Below are positions 1 through 10,500 of a DNA stretch of 64,000 nucleotides, piece after piece. The notes beneath the pieces are model-generated. The model did not search any database. It was given only the letters and a program-made list of their open reading frames with translations, and was not told the DNA's origin. Numbering within the stretch: position 1 is the first letter of the stretch; each line of letters starts with the position of its first letter. The translations under genes and the position numbers were made by a program. The DNA is from Paraburkholderia solitsugae (GTDB taxonomy: Bacteria > Pseudomonadota > Gammaproteobacteria > Burkholderiales > Burkholderiaceae), in the NCBI RefSeq assembly GCF_013177695.1, contig NZ_WOEY01000101.1, positions 1-64,000 of the forward strand, read 5' to 3'.

Positions 1-1
1 C

Positions 2-1549
2 ATCTACACACACGCGCCTGATTGGTATCGAAACTTCTGCTACGTTCGCGAGCGGGAGCGCGGCCTCGATTTCAGCGAGGACCTTGCCACGCCTGGTGTG
101 TTCAGCTTCAACCTCGCCGATGGCGAAGCGGTGATGATCCTCAGCGCGTCGATCGCATCCTCGGCGTCTTCAGCGTCGGCAGCGGGGCCGGCAGGCACAA
201 AGGCGGTCACCGCTAGCACGACGGAGCCGGCCGGCAACACTGCCGTTGCAACGGAACCGACAGGCGCGAAGACAACCGCCGCCCACGCAACGGTGTCAAC
301 CGCCACCGCCACCGATGCAATGCAGTCGGCAAGCCCCAAACCAGCCGCCGTCCACGCAGCCGAACTCGCGCGCATCGAACAGCAGCGCCGCAGCGCACTC
401 GGCTCACGCCTGCAGCGTTCCGCCGATGCTTACGTCGTAGCGCGTAACGAAGGCCGCACGATTCTCGCCGGCTTTCCATGGTTCACCGATTGGGGCCGCG
501 ACACGTTCATCGCCATGCGCGGCTTGTTGATCTCAGCGGGCCGCCTCGCCGAGGCCGAAGCGATCCTGCTCGAATGGTCGCGTACGTTGTCCGAAGGCAT
601 GCTGCCGAATCGTTTCCCCGACTATGGCGATGCCCCGGAATACAATTCCGTCGACGCATCGCTATGGTTCGTCATCGCCGTCCACGACTATCTGGTGACG
701 AACCACGCCAACGCTGACACCCGAACACGCCTGCAGCAGGCTGTCGAAACCATCCTCACGGGCTACACGAACGGCACGCGCTTCAACATCAAGGCATCCC
801 CCGACGACGGCCTCCTGAGCGCCGGTGTCCCCGGCGTACAACTCACGTGGATGGATGGCAAGGTCGGCGACTGGGTGGTCACGCCACGCATCGGCAAACC
901 CGTGGAAGTGCAGGCGCTCTGGATCAACGCATTGCGCATTGCAGCAACGTGGAATCCGCAGTGGCAGCAGCCTGCGGAGCGAGCGTTGCAAGCGTTTCAT
1001 GAACGTTTTACCGATCCGTCGACGCAAGCGCTTGTCGACAACGTCGACGTGGACTTCGTGAAAGGCGCAGTCGATCGCTCGATCCGCCCGAACCAGATCT
1101 TTGCCGTAGGCGGCCTGCCGTTTTCGTTACTCGAAGGCCCGGCGGCGCGCGCGGTCGTCGATCAGGTCGAAGCACAGTTGCTCACGCCGCTTGGCCTCAG
1201 AACGCTTGCGCCGTCCGATCCTGCCTACCGCGGGCACTACGGCGGTCCTCCGCTGGCGCGCGATGGCGCCTATCATCAAGGGACGGTCTGGCCATGGCTG
1301 CTAGGCCCGTTCGTCGAAGCATGGCTGCGGGTTCACGGCGCCGAGCCGGACGCCCATGCACAAGCCAGAGCACGCTTTCTCGACCCGCTGTACGCGCATC
1401 TCGATCACGCCGGCCTCGACCATCTCTCCGAAATCGCCGACGGCGACGCGCCGCACACGCCCGCCGGCACGCCGTTTCAGGCGTGGTCGCTGGGGGAGTT
1501 GCTGCGCATCGAAAACCTGCTTGCCCGGTTGGGGCCCATCGCCGCTTAA
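2..1549 (+). CDS. Glycogen debranching enzyme-type glycosidase (amylo-alpha-1,6-glucosidase family), 5' partial
   Basis: Open from the first bases of the window (frame beginning at base 2), so the start lies to the left; 515 residues are visible. It reads into the family's N-terminal domain (WYRNFCYVRERERGLDF near the left edge) and then an (alpha/alpha)6 catalytic domain with WFTDWGRDTF at about visible residue 160 and YHQGTVWPWLLGPF near the C-terminus, both typical of bacterial debranching-type glucosidases that act on alpha-glucans. Between the two domains lies an Ala/Thr/Ser-rich low-complexity stretch (about bases 140-350) that family members normally lack or have much shorter. The gene is followed at 52 bp by another glucosidase on the same strand, so an alpha-glucan or trehalose utilisation operon is likely. 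Family assignment is firm; the exact substrate is not shown. Confidence 0.88.
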   Translation: MYTHAPDWYRNFCYVRERERGLDFSEDLATPGVFSFNLADGEAVMILSASIASSASSASAAGPAGTKAVTASTTEPAGNTAVATEPTGAKTTAAHATVSTATATDAMQSASPKPAAVHAAELARIEQQRRSALGSRLQRSADAYVVARNEGRTILAGFPWFTDWGRDTFIAMRGLLISAGRLAEAEAILLEWSRTLSEGMLPNRFPDYGDAPEYNSVDASLWFVIAVHDYLVTNHANADTRTRLQQAVETILTGYTNGTRFNIKASPDDGLLSAGVPGVQLTWMDGKVGDWVVTPRIGKPVEVQALWINALRIAATWNPQWQQPAERALQAFHERFTDPSTQALVDNVDVDFVKGAVDRSIRPNQIFAVGGLPFSLLEGPAARAVVDQVEAQLLTPLGLRTLAPSDPAYRGHYGGPPLARDGAYHQGTVWPWLLGPFVEAWLRVHGAEPDAHAQARARFLDPLYAHLDHAGLDHLSEIADGDAPHTPAGTPFQAWSLGELLRIENLLARLGPIAA

Positions 1550-1600
1550 ACCGCGCTACGATGTGAGTCCCACCGCCAGGCCCGACGCAAGGACGTAGTC

Positions 1601-4408
1601 ATGCCACCGCTGCGCGCTGCCAATCTGCTCGACACAATCGAAGGTTCCCGCCTGCACTCCGCTGATTGTGGCCATTGGCAGCGCTGGGGGCCGTATCTCA
1701 GTGAGCGTCAGTGGGGCACGGTACGCGAGGATTACAGCCCGGACGGCACCGCCTGGGACCACTTTCCGCACGACCACGCGCGCAGCCGCGCCTACCGCTG
1801 GGGCGAAGACGGCATCGCCGGTTTTGGCGACGATAAACTCAGCTGGTGCGTGTCGCTGGCGTTGTGGAACCGCAAAGATCCGATCCTGAAGGAACGCTTG
1901 TTCGGCCTCACCAACGAGCAGGGCAATCACGGCGAGGACGTGAAGGAGCTGTACTTCTACCTCGACGGCACGCCTACGCATTCGTACATGAGGATGCTCT
2001 ACAAGTACCCGCATGCCGCCTTTCCGTACGACGACCTGGTGCAGGAAAACGTCCGACGCGGCGGCGACATGCCGGAGTACGAGATCCTCGACACCGGTGT
2101 GTTCGACGATTTGCGTTACTTCGACGTGCAGGTCGAATACGCGAAACATGCGCCCGACGACATCCTGATGCGCGTGACGATCGAGAATCGCGCGGACGAG
2201 CCGGCCTCGCTCGATGTGCTGCCGCAGATCTGGGCGCGCAATTCGTGGTCGTGGAAGGAGAACAAGGACAAACCGTCGCTCGTTGCAGGCAAAGACCACG
2301 ATGGTGAAGCCCATGTGGTCGGCCGTCAGCATGGCCATGAGCCCATCGTCGTGACAGCATGGTCGAAAGACGCGCCGCAGATGACGTGGCTGTTCTGCGA
2401 GAACGACACCAACGTCAAGCGCCTGTTCAACATAGATGGCACGGGGCCGTTCAAGGACGGCTTCAATGACTACCTCGTCCACGGCGACGAACAGGCGGTA
2501 CGCCGCGACGCCGGCACCAAGGCGGGCGCGCATGCGTCGATCGAACTCGGCCCGCATGGCCGCGCCGTGGTGTATATGCGCTGGCGTCCGCAGTCGGCGC
2601 CCGATGACGCGCAGCTCGATGCCGATGCGGTGTTCGCTCACCGCATCGCCGAGGCCGACGAATTCTATGGCGCGTTGCAACACGAGATCGGCGATCCCGA
2701 CGCGCGCCTCGTGCAGCGTCAGGCGCTCGCCGGCATGTTGTGGTCCAAGCAGTACTACCAGTACGACGTGCAGCGCTGGCTCGAAGGCGATCCCTTGCAA
2801 CCCAAGCCGCCCGAGTCGCGCAAACACGGCCGCAATGCGGAATGGCGGCATCTGTGCAACGCGGACATCGTGTCGATGCCCGACAAGTGGGAGTACCCGT
2901 GGTACGCGTCGTGGGACCTGGCGTTTCATGCGGCCGCGTTTGCGCTGATCGATCCCGCGTTTGCCAAGCGTCAACTGCTGCTGCTGGTGAAGGACCGCTA
3001 TCAGCATCCAAACGGTCAGATACCCGCCTACGAATGGGCGCTCGGCGACGCGAATCCACCTGTGCATGCCTGGGCTGCCTGGCGCGTGTATGAAATCGAC
3101 CGTGCGCTCATGGGCAAAGCGGATCGCGACTTTCTCGAACTCGTCTTCCACAAGCTGCTGCTGAATTTCTCGTGGTGGGTGAACCGCAAGGACGCCGACG
3201 GCCACAACGTTTTCCAAGGGGGATTTCTCGGCCTGGACAACGTCGGTATCTTCGACCGCTCCTCGCCGCTGCCGACTGGCGGTCACATCGATCAGGCCGA
3301 CGGCACTGCGTGGATGGCAGCGTACGCGCTCGACCTGATGCGTATCGCGCTCGAACTCGCGTATGCGAACCACGTGTTCGTCGATATCGGCGTGAAGTTT
3401 TTCGAGCACTTCCTGTATATCGCCGAGGCCGTCAGTTGTGACGACGGTTGCGAGACCGGTCTGTGGGACAGCGAAGACGAATTCTTCTACGACAAACTGC
3501 GCCTGCCCGACGGCAGCAATATTCCGATGCGCCTGCGCTCGATCGTCGGCCTGATTCCGCTTTTCGCCGTGCACGTGCTCGAAGAACGTCTGCATGGTCA
3601 TTTGCCCGGTCTGCGCGAGCGGCTCGTCTGGTTCCTCGAACATCGCCCCGATCTGGCGAAGCTGGTCTCACGCTGGAACGAGCCCGGCAAGGGCAATGCG
3701 TTGCTGCTCTCGCTGCTGCGCGGGCATCGGATGAAAGCATTGCTGCGCCGTGCGCTCGACGAAAGTGAATTTCTCTCCGATCACGGCGTGCGGGCGCTGT
3801 CGCGGTTCCATCGCGACCACCCGTTCGAGTTCAGCCACAACGGCACCAGCGTCACCGTCAAGTATCTGCCAGCCGAATCCGACACACGGGTGTTCGGCGG
3901 CAATTCGAACTGGCGTGGGCCGGTGTGGATGCCGATGAACTATCTGCTGATTGAATCGCTATACGAATTTCATCGCTATTACGGCGACGGTTTCCGCGTC
4001 GAGTATCCGACCGGCTCCGGGCAAAAGTTCTCGCTTGGCGAAATCGCCGACGAACTGGCGCGCCGGGCGACTACCTTGTTCCTGAAGGACAAAAACGGCG
4101 AACGCCCGGTAATGGGCGCGTATCCGCTCTTGCAGGCCGACCCGCGTTCTCGCGATCTCGTTCTGTTCCATGAGTATTTCCATGGCGACAACGGGCGTGG
4201 TGTGGGCGCGTCGCATCAAACCGGTTGGACCGGGTTGGTGGCGTTGCTCCTGCAACCGAGGGCGATGGCCGCATCCGGTAATGTGCCGCTGACAGGCGAG
4301 CCGGACCGGGCGCCGATGCCAACGTCGACTTCAACGCCTGTCCCCGCACGCCCACCCGAGTCTGCGCCCGAACCTGCACCTGCGCTGGTGACCGCGGTGA
4401 CCAAGTAG
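1601..4408 (+). CDS. Large glucosidase, GH63 / MGH1-like (alpha/alpha)6 hydrolase
   Basis: The 935-residue product starts at an ATG preceded by an AAGGA-type ribosome site about 10 bases upstream. It has an N-terminal beta-rich region (about residues 1-330) and a C-terminal (alpha/alpha)6 barrel (about 400-890) with YPWYASWDLAFHA, GGFLGLDNVGIFDR and WRGPVWMPMNYLL, which match the 'glucosidase' proteins related to GH63 and to mannosylglycerate hydrolase. No signal peptide is visible, so it should be cytoplasmic. The last about 40 residues are Pro/Thr/Ala-rich and look like a disordered tail. It sits between a debranching-type enzyme and zwf, which suggests that it releases glucose from a storage or compatible-solute glycoside feeding glucose-6-phosphate metabolism. 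Substrate is inference. Confidence 0.85.
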   Translation: MPPLRAANLLDTIEGSRLHSADCGHWQRWGPYLSERQWGTVREDYSPDGTAWDHFPHDHARSRAYRWGEDGIAGFGDDKLSWCVSLALWNRKDPILKERLFGLTNEQGNHGEDVKELYFYLDGTPTHSYMRMLYKYPHAAFPYDDLVQENVRRGGDMPEYEILDTGVFDDLRYFDVQVEYAKHAPDDILMRVTIENRADEPASLDVLPQIWARNSWSWKENKDKPSLVAGKDHDGEAHVVGRQHGHEPIVVTAWSKDAPQMTWLFCENDTNVKRLFNIDGTGPFKDGFNDYLVHGDEQAVRRDAGTKAGAHASIELGPHGRAVVYMRWRPQSAPDDAQLDADAVFAHRIAEADEFYGALQHEIGDPDARLVQRQALAGMLWSKQYYQYDVQRWLEGDPLQPKPPESRKHGRNAEWRHLCNADIVSMPDKWEYPWYASWDLAFHAAAFALIDPAFAKRQLLLLVKDRYQHPNGQIPAYEWALGDANPPVHAWAAWRVYEIDRALMGKADRDFLELVFHKLLLNFSWWVNRKDADGHNVFQGGFLGLDNVGIFDRSSPLPTGGHIDQADGTAWMAAYALDLMRIALELAYANHVFVDIGVKFFEHFLYIAEAVSCDDGCETGLWDSEDEFFYDKLRLPDGSNIPMRLRSIVGLIPLFAVHVLEERLHGHLPGLRERLVWFLEHRPDLAKLVSRWNEPGKGNALLLSLLRGHRMKALLRRALDESEFLSDHGVRALSRFHRDHPFEFSHNGTSVTVKYLPAESDTRVFGGNSNWRGPVWMPMNYLLIESLYEFHRYYGDGFRVEYPTGSGQKFSLGEIADELARRATTLFLKDKNGERPVMGAYPLLQADPRSRDLVLFHEYFHGDNGRGVGASHQTGWTGLVALLLQPRAMAASGNVPLTGEPDRAPMPTSTSTPVPARPPESAPEPAPALVTAVTK

Positions 4409-4567
4409 CGAGTGGAATGTAGAGATCCAGCCGCGCGAGGCTACACAAGCCATACAGCGCGCGGGGCGGGCAGGTTGAGTCGTTGTTTTTGAACTGTGTG
4501 GGTTCAAGCGTGGTCTTTCATCTACCGCCACGTCCGTTCCATTGGCTTCCTTAATTAAGTGAATCCC

Positions 4568-6169
4568 ATGTCGACTACTCCGAACACCCCAACTTCCGCC
4601 AGTCGCGAACCCAGTTGCAAAGTCAGCGCGGGTCCGCATGAAGCGCCGTCGTCGCCGGCCGGCAAGCACCCTGCGCCGCCTTGCACGCTGGTGATCTTCG
4701 GTGCGGGCGGCGATCTGACCAAGCGGCTGCTGATGCCCGCGCTGTACAACCTTGCGGTGGACGGCCTGCTTGACGATGGGATGAAAATCATCGGCGTGAA
4801 TCACGGCGAGCGCGAGACGAGCGTATGGCGCGAAGACTTGCACACGTCGCTGCAACAGTTCGCCGCCGACAAAGCCAGCACCTTTCACGCCGGGAAGCTC
4901 GACGACACAGCGTGGGACTGGGTCGCGCAACGGCTCGAATACATGGCCGGCGAATTCGAAACCGACGACACGTTCACGAAGCTCAAGCAAAAACTCAATC
5001 AATCGCCGGGCTGCAACGTGATTTTTTACCTGGCGGTCAGCTCGCGCTTTTTCAAACCGATCGTCGAGCATCTCGGCAAGGCGGGCTTGCTGAAAGAAGG
5101 CGAGGGCGACGCAAGTGGCTTCCGCCGCATCGTGATCGAGAAACCGTTCGGTACCGATCTCGCTTCGGCGCGCGATCTGAACGTGCACATTCTCTCGTAC
5201 GCGAACGAGTCGCAGGTGTATCGCATCGATCACTTTCTCGGTAAGGACACCGTGCAGAGCATTCTCGCGGTGCGCTTCGCGAATGCCTTGTTCGAACCGA
5301 TCTGGCGGCGCGAATATATCGACAGCGTGCAGATCACCGCCGCCGAAACGATCGGCGTGGAGGGGCGCGGCAAGTTTTACGAGCAGACCGGCGCGTTCCG
5401 CGACATGCTGCCGAACCACCTGTTCCAGTTGCTCGGCATGGTCGCGATGGAGCCGCCCAACTCGTTCGATGCCGAAGCCGTGCGCGACAAGAAGGCGGAA
5501 ATCTCCGACGCGATCCAGCCGCTAACCGCCGACGACGTCGTCTTCGGTCAATACGAAAAGGGTCCGGCGGGCGTGGGCTACCGTGAGGAACCGGACGTCG
5601 CGCCGGACAGCACGACTGAAACCTACGCTGCCGCTCGCGTGTACGTCGAGAACTGGCGTTGGGCGGGCGTGCCGTTCTATCTACGCACCGGAAAGCGGCT
5701 TGCCGCGCGCCGCACGGAGATTTCCGTGCAACTGAAGCCGGTGCCGTTCCGCCTGTTCCGCGACACGCCGGTGGACGCGCTGACGCCGAATGTGCTGACC
5801 CTGCGCATCGATCCCGCGCACGGCACGAGTTTCGACTTCAACGTGAAGACACCGGGACCGGTGATGCAGATCGGCGCGGTCCAGTCGTCTTTCGACTACG
5901 CAGACTTCTTCGCCGAGCGGGCCAACGTGGGCTACGAGACCCTGCTGTACGACTGCATGCTTGGAGACGAGACGCTGTTCCAGCGCGCCGACAGCATCGA
6001 AACGAGCTGGTGCGCGGTGGACGACGTGCTGCACCCGAAGACCGGCGGCGCGATACCGGTGCACGGTTATCCGGCCGGCAGCGAGGGGCCTGCTGAAGCG
6101 GATGCGCTGCTCGCACGCGACGGCCATGCATGGCGCCCTTTGAAGCGGGATGCAGTCGAAAAGAAGTAA
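4568..6169 (+). CDS. zwf: Glucose-6-phosphate 1-dehydrogenase
   Basis: The enzyme oxidises glucose-6-phosphate to 6-phosphoglucono-lactone with NAD(P)+, the entry to the Entner-Doudoroff and oxidative pentose phosphate routes. The 533-residue protein shows the nucleotide-binding motif GAGGDLTKR at residues 45-53 (usual form GASGDLAKR, so a Gly replaces Ser) and the substrate signature RIDHFLGK at 219-226, with conserved EKPFGTDL upstream. An extra Pro/Ser-rich N-terminal tail of about 38 residues precedes the Rossmann fold. I chose the ATG at 4568; an in-frame GTG at 4559 would add three residues and neither has a strong ribosome site. It follows two glucosidase genes and is 33 bases from a glucokinase-like gene, so glucose release, phosphorylation and oxidation are encoded side by side. 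Confidence 0.95.
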   Translation: MSTTPNTPTSASREPSCKVSAGPHEAPSSPAGKHPAPPCTLVIFGAGGDLTKRLLMPALYNLAVDGLLDDGMKIIGVNHGERETSVWREDLHTSLQQFAADKASTFHAGKLDDTAWDWVAQRLEYMAGEFETDDTFTKLKQKLNQSPGCNVIFYLAVSSRFFKPIVEHLGKAGLLKEGEGDASGFRRIVIEKPFGTDLASARDLNVHILSYANESQVYRIDHFLGKDTVQSILAVRFANALFEPIWRREYIDSVQITAAETIGVEGRGKFYEQTGAFRDMLPNHLFQLLGMVAMEPPNSFDAEAVRDKKAEISDAIQPLTADDVVFGQYEKGPAGVGYREEPDVAPDSTTETYAAARVYVENWRWAGVPFYLRTGKRLAARRTEISVQLKPVPFRLFRDTPVDALTPNVLTLRIDPAHGTSFDFNVKTPGPVMQIGAVQSSFDYADFFAERANVGYETLLYDCMLGDETLFQRADSIETSWCAVDDVLHPKTGGAIPVHGYPAGSEGPAEADALLARDGHAWRPLKRDAVEKK

Positions 6170-6202
6170 ATCGTGAGACGCACCAACACAATTGGGGGCA
6201 CC

Positions 6203-7003
6203 GTGGCCACACGTAAAACGAAAGTAAACAGCAGTACCGAGCGGATTCTGGCGATCGACGTCGGTGGCACGGGCTTGAAGGCCGCGATCATCGATGCGGA
6301 CGGACAGATGAAAACCGAGCGTTTGCGCGTGGCGACGCCGCATCCGTGCACGCCGGATCAACTGGTGGATGCGTTGGCGAAGCTGGTCGAGCCGCTCGTC
6401 AAAGAGGAGCCGCCCACGCTGATGTCGATCGGCTTCCCAGGTGTGGTGCGCAACAACCGCATTCTGACGGCGCCGCACTTTGGCGTTGAGGGCTGGCACG
6501 ACATTCCGCTAGCGGATTCGCTGGCGCAGCGCCTCGGCGGTCTGCCGGTGCGCATGATCAACGATGCCGAGATGCAGGGCTTTGCCGCTATCGAAGGTCA
6601 TGGACTCGAGTTCGTGCTGACGCTTGGCACGGGCGCGGGCACGGCGCTGTTCCGCGATGGCGAGTTGATGCCTCACCTCGAGCTTGCGCATCATCCGGTC
6701 AGCAAGAAGGGCGTGGCGTACGACGAGTACATCGGCGACGCGGCGCGCGAGACGGCGGGAAATAAGCGCTGGAATCGCCGGGTCGAGAAAGTGATCGGGA
6801 TTCTCGATTCGCTGGTGAACTACGACAAGCTGTGGATTGGCGGTGGCAACGCGGCGCGGCTGACGTTTAAGCTGCCCGCGAACGTCGCGACAGTATCGAA
6901 CGATGCAGGGATCGAAGGCGGCGCGCGCTTGTGGCATCCGAGGTCGCTGCGCGAGACGCGGCAGTTGCCGGAGGCTAATGAGCGGACCGGCCAGTTTAAG
7001 TGA
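6203..7003 (+). CDS. ppgK: Polyphosphate glucokinase-like ROK family kinase
   Basis: ROK-family sugar kinase of about 266 residues, expected to phosphorylate glucose. Visible are the N-terminal phosphate-binding loop ILAIDVGGTGLKAA, the catalytic-region motif INDAEM and the second phosphate motif LGTGAGTALF, followed by LELAHHP in place of the ROK ExGH motif. The Cys-rich zinc motif of ordinary ROK kinases and repressors is absent, as in polyphosphate/ATP glucokinases, which this most resembles. The GTG at 6203 is chosen because GGGGG sits four bases upstream; an in-frame GTG at 6173 would add ten residues. The gene follows zwf closely and is probably co-transcribed. Use of polyphosphate rather than ATP is inferred from family resemblance only. 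Confidence 0.82.
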   Translation: MATRKTKVNSSTERILAIDVGGTGLKAAIIDADGQMKTERLRVATPHPCTPDQLVDALAKLVEPLVKEEPPTLMSIGFPGVVRNNRILTAPHFGVEGWHDIPLADSLAQRLGGLPVRMINDAEMQGFAAIEGHGLEFVLTLGTGAGTALFRDGELMPHLELAHHPVSKKGVAYDEYIGDAARETAGNKRWNRRVEKVIGILDSLVNYDKLWIGGGNAARLTFKLPANVATVSNDAGIEGGARLWHPRSLRETRQLPEANERTGQFK

Positions 7004-7437
7004 CATGTAATTTGCTGACGTGCCTCGTTGCTGCCCGATGGACCCGGCCTCGTCCGTAAGGCACGCCCATGGCCCCTGAAAAATAGATCGCGACAGTATC
7101 CGCAAATAGGTCCAAGATGCGCGACACGGCCGTCGCGTTCGCGGCCGGCGAATCCGGACCGGCCGCGCAAGCGCCGAGCACACCGGATAACCCACACCGG
7201 TCCAGTCGACGTTCGTCCGACATTGTTTGCGTCCGCCGATAGTCGACCATCAGCGATCGCCGCCTATTGCGGCCGCCCACACTCATTCCTCACCGCGCCC
7301 GGCACATGCCGCGCACGCCTCTTTTCGTCCTGACGGGACCGCGCGCGTTCGCCCGCACCCGAGGAACCAGTCACAGCCCGGAGGACCACACACACGTGAC
7401 ACGCGTGGTCTGGCCTCCCTGAAGGAAGAACCGATCA
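7004..7437 (+). other. Intergenic region before the cyclic glucan synthase
   Basis: 434 bases without a convincing gene. It contains an 8-bp GC-rich inverted repeat (7141-7148 with 7159-7166, loop 10) lacking a T-run. The far end carries the purine-rich ribosome site (GAAGGAAGA, about 7422-7430) of the small ORF that follows. A promoter for the glucan synthase is expected here but I cannot point to one. Confidence 0.5.
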
Positions 7438-7556
7438 TGTCCCAGTTCGATGAACTGTACGGCGACGCAACGATTGCGCCGGCAGCACGCGGCGCGAACA
7501 TCGCCTGCCACGGCAACTCGCCGAAGTCACCGACGTCGCACGACGTGCGCCTGTGA
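7438..7556 (+). CDS. Putative 39-residue leader ORF coupled to the cyclic glucan synthase gene
   Basis: ATG at 7438 has a strong ribosome site (GAAGGAAGA, about eight bases upstream), better than that of the giant gene it precedes. The product begins MSQFDELYGDATIAP and ends SHDVRL; I recognise no domain. Its stop TGA (7554-7556) overlaps the GTG start of the glucan synthase (7553-7555) in a GTGA arrangement, the usual geometry for translational coupling. It could be a genuine small protein, a leader whose translation delivers ribosomes to the weakly equipped GTG, or a chance ORF. The different frame makes a simple N-terminal extension of the synthase unlikely unless there is a frameshift. 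Confidence 0.5.
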
Positions 7557-10500
7557 ACGCGATCCTTCGATATGTCGTGAAGCATCGCTCGCTGCCGCCG
7601 CCGTGGGATGACATCGCGCCGGTGCGCGAAGAGCTGTTCGGCATCGAACGGCTCGAGCAACACGCGCAGAGCCTCGCCGCCGCGCAATCGGTGACGAAGA
7701 CGCCGCCCGCCGTTTTATCTCTGCATACGCGGCTCAACGACAACGCCGCCGTCCTGCTCGCGGCCTACCGTGCGAGCGCCGCGGAACTGGAGAGCGGCCG
7801 GGGCGTGGTGCCTGCCGCCGAATGGCTGCTCGACAACTATCATCTCGTCGAAGAGCAGATCCGCGAGATCCGCGACGATCTGCCGCCCGGCTACTACCGT
7901 CAGTTGCCCAAGCTCGCCGCTGGCCCGTTCGCCGGCTATCCGCGCGTATTTGGTCTCGCGTGGGCGTTCGTTGCGCATACCGACAGTCACTTCGACCCGC
8001 AGATCCTACGGCGTTTCATCGACGCGTATCAGCGAGTTCAGCCGCTGACGATTGGCGAACTGTGGGCGGTGGCGATCACGCTGCGCATCGTGCTGATCGA
8101 GAACCTGCGACGTCTTACCGACCAGATCACCGCGGGCCGTAGTGCACGCGCGGACGCCGATGCACTCACCGACCGTCTGCTGGTATCGGGTAGCGCTCGC
8201 TCGGCGCTTGAAGCGGATATTTCCACGCGCTCGTCGGGCCTGTTGTCGGAACTGTTCGCGGCACAACTCGCCAAACGGCTGCGCGACCAGGATCCACGCA
8301 CCACGCCCGCACTTGGCTGGTTGGAAGAGCGGCTCAAGCTTCAGGGTGCGTCGGTCGATGCGGTCGTGCAGCATGCGCAGCAGCGGCAGGGTGCGTCGAA
8401 CGTCACCGTGCGCAATGTGATCACCAGCATGCGGCTGATTTCCGACATTGACTGGGCAGACCTGTTCGAGAGCGTGAGTCTCGTCGACGCGCAGTTGCGT
8501 GCGGGCAGCGGCTTCGCCGAGATGGATTTCTCGACGCGCAATCTGTATCGCAGCGCGATCGAGCAATTGGCGCGCGGCTCGTCCTTCAGCGAACTCGAAG
8601 TCGCCGGTCTGGCGCTGCATTCGGCGCAGGCGGCGGTGCTGGAGGCCGGCGGTGCCGCGCACGCAGAGCGCGCCGGCGACCCCGGCTATCACCTGATCGC
8701 CGAAGGCCGGCTCGCGCTGGAGCAGGCGATCGAATTCCGTCCGCCGCCGCGCTTGCGGATCACGCGGTTCAACGTCCGCCTCGGCATCGGCGGCTACGTC
8801 GGCACGATCCTGGCGCTCGCCGCGACGGTATTGGCGCTGGCGCTGTGGGCGCTGTGGGCGCTGTCGACACTAGCGCCGCGCGGCCTCGACGCCGGGGTAC
8901 TCGCGCTGTTTGCCGTATGCGGATTCCTGCCCGTCACCGAGATCGCGACCGCGCTCATCAACCGCGCGGTGACATGGAGTTTCGGCGCGATCACGTTGCC
9001 GGGTCTCGAACTGACTGCTGGCGTGCCGTCGTCGTTGCGCACGCTGGTTGCCGTGCCGACGCTCCTGACGAGCGTTGCCGATCTGCGTGAGCAGGTCGAA
9101 CGTCTTGAGGTCCATCACCTCGCGGGCGCCGGCGGCGACCTGTCCTTCGCGCTGCTGGCAGACGGGCTCGATGCGGATCAGGAAGTGGTGGCTGGCGATG
9201 CGCATCTGCTCGCCGTGGCCGCCGACGCCATCGAAGCACTGAACCGCCGTTACGAGCCAGGCCCCGGCGGCAACCGTTTCCTGCTGCTACACCGCCGCCG
9301 CGTATTCAACGCGAGCGAGAACAAATGGATGGGCTGGGAACGCAAGCGCGGCAAGCTGCATGAACTCAACCGCCTGCTGCGCGGCGCGACGGATACGACC
9401 TTCGTGCCGATCGCCGGATGCGCGCCGCAGGTGCCGTCCGACGTGCGCTACGTCATCACGCTCGATGCCGATACGCGTCTGCCACGAGACGCTGCGTTGC
9501 GGCTGATCGGCAAGATGGCGCATCCACTGAACCGGCCGACATTCAGCGACGCCGAACAACGCGTCGTCAACGGTTACGCGATTCTGCAGCCGCGCGTCAC
9601 GCCTTCGCTGCCCGTCGGCCAGGAAGGATCGCTGCATCAGCGCGTCTTCTCCGGCCCCGGAGGGATGGACCCGTATGCGGCGGCCGTGTCCGATGTCTAT
9701 CAGGATCTGTTCGGCGAAGGGTCGTATACCGGCAAGGGCATCTACGACGTCGATGCGTTTGAAGCCGCTTTACAGGGACGCGTACCGGAAAACGCGCTGC
9801 TCAGTCACGATCTGTTCGAAGGAATTTTTGCGCGCGCCGGGCTGGCGTCGGATGTCGAAGTGGTCGAGGAAGTGCCGTCGCGTTACGACGTGATTGGCAA
9901 GCGGCAGCATCGCTGGACGCGTGGCGACTGGCAATTGCTACCGTGGATCGTCGGCCATCGTGGCCGGGACCAACACGCGATGCCGTCGATCGGCCGCTTC
10001 AAGATGCTCGACAATTTGCGCCGTTCGCTGCTCGCACCCTGCATGGTTGCCGCGCTCAGCCTATGCTGGCTGATGCCGATCCGCGCCGGTATGGCAGGCG
10101 CGCTGCTGATGCTAGGCGCGCTCGCGATTCCCGCCTTCCTGCCGACGCTGTTCGCGATCCTGCCGCGCCGCAGCGGCATCCATCTGCGCAATCATCTGGA
10201 CGTGCTGGCCGCCGATGTGCGGCTCGCTGCCTTGCAGATTTTCCTGTCGGCCGCGTTTCTCGCTGACCAGGCGTGGCGCATGGGCGATGCGATCGTCCGG
10301 ACGCTGATACGGCTGTTCGTGACGCATCGCCGGTTGCTTGAATGGACAACGGCGGCGCAGTCGAAGGGCAGCCCTCGCCTCGATCTGCGTGGCTTTTATC
10401 GGCAGATGAGAGGCAGTGTCGCGCTCGGTCTCGTGCTGCCGGCTGGCGCGCTTGCGTTCGCACCGTCGCACTGGCCGCTCGTGCTGCCGTTGGCGTTGTT

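Noticed and set aside
1556..3643. Very long open frame on the minus strand (695 codons) opposite the glucosidase gene
   Set aside because: It mirrors the codon bias of the plus-strand gene in high-GC DNA; its translation has no domain and the opposite gene is clearly real.
7141..7166. GC-rich 8-bp inverted repeat as terminator of the glucokinase gene
   Set aside because: No T-run on either side and 140 bases from the stop codon; too weak to call.
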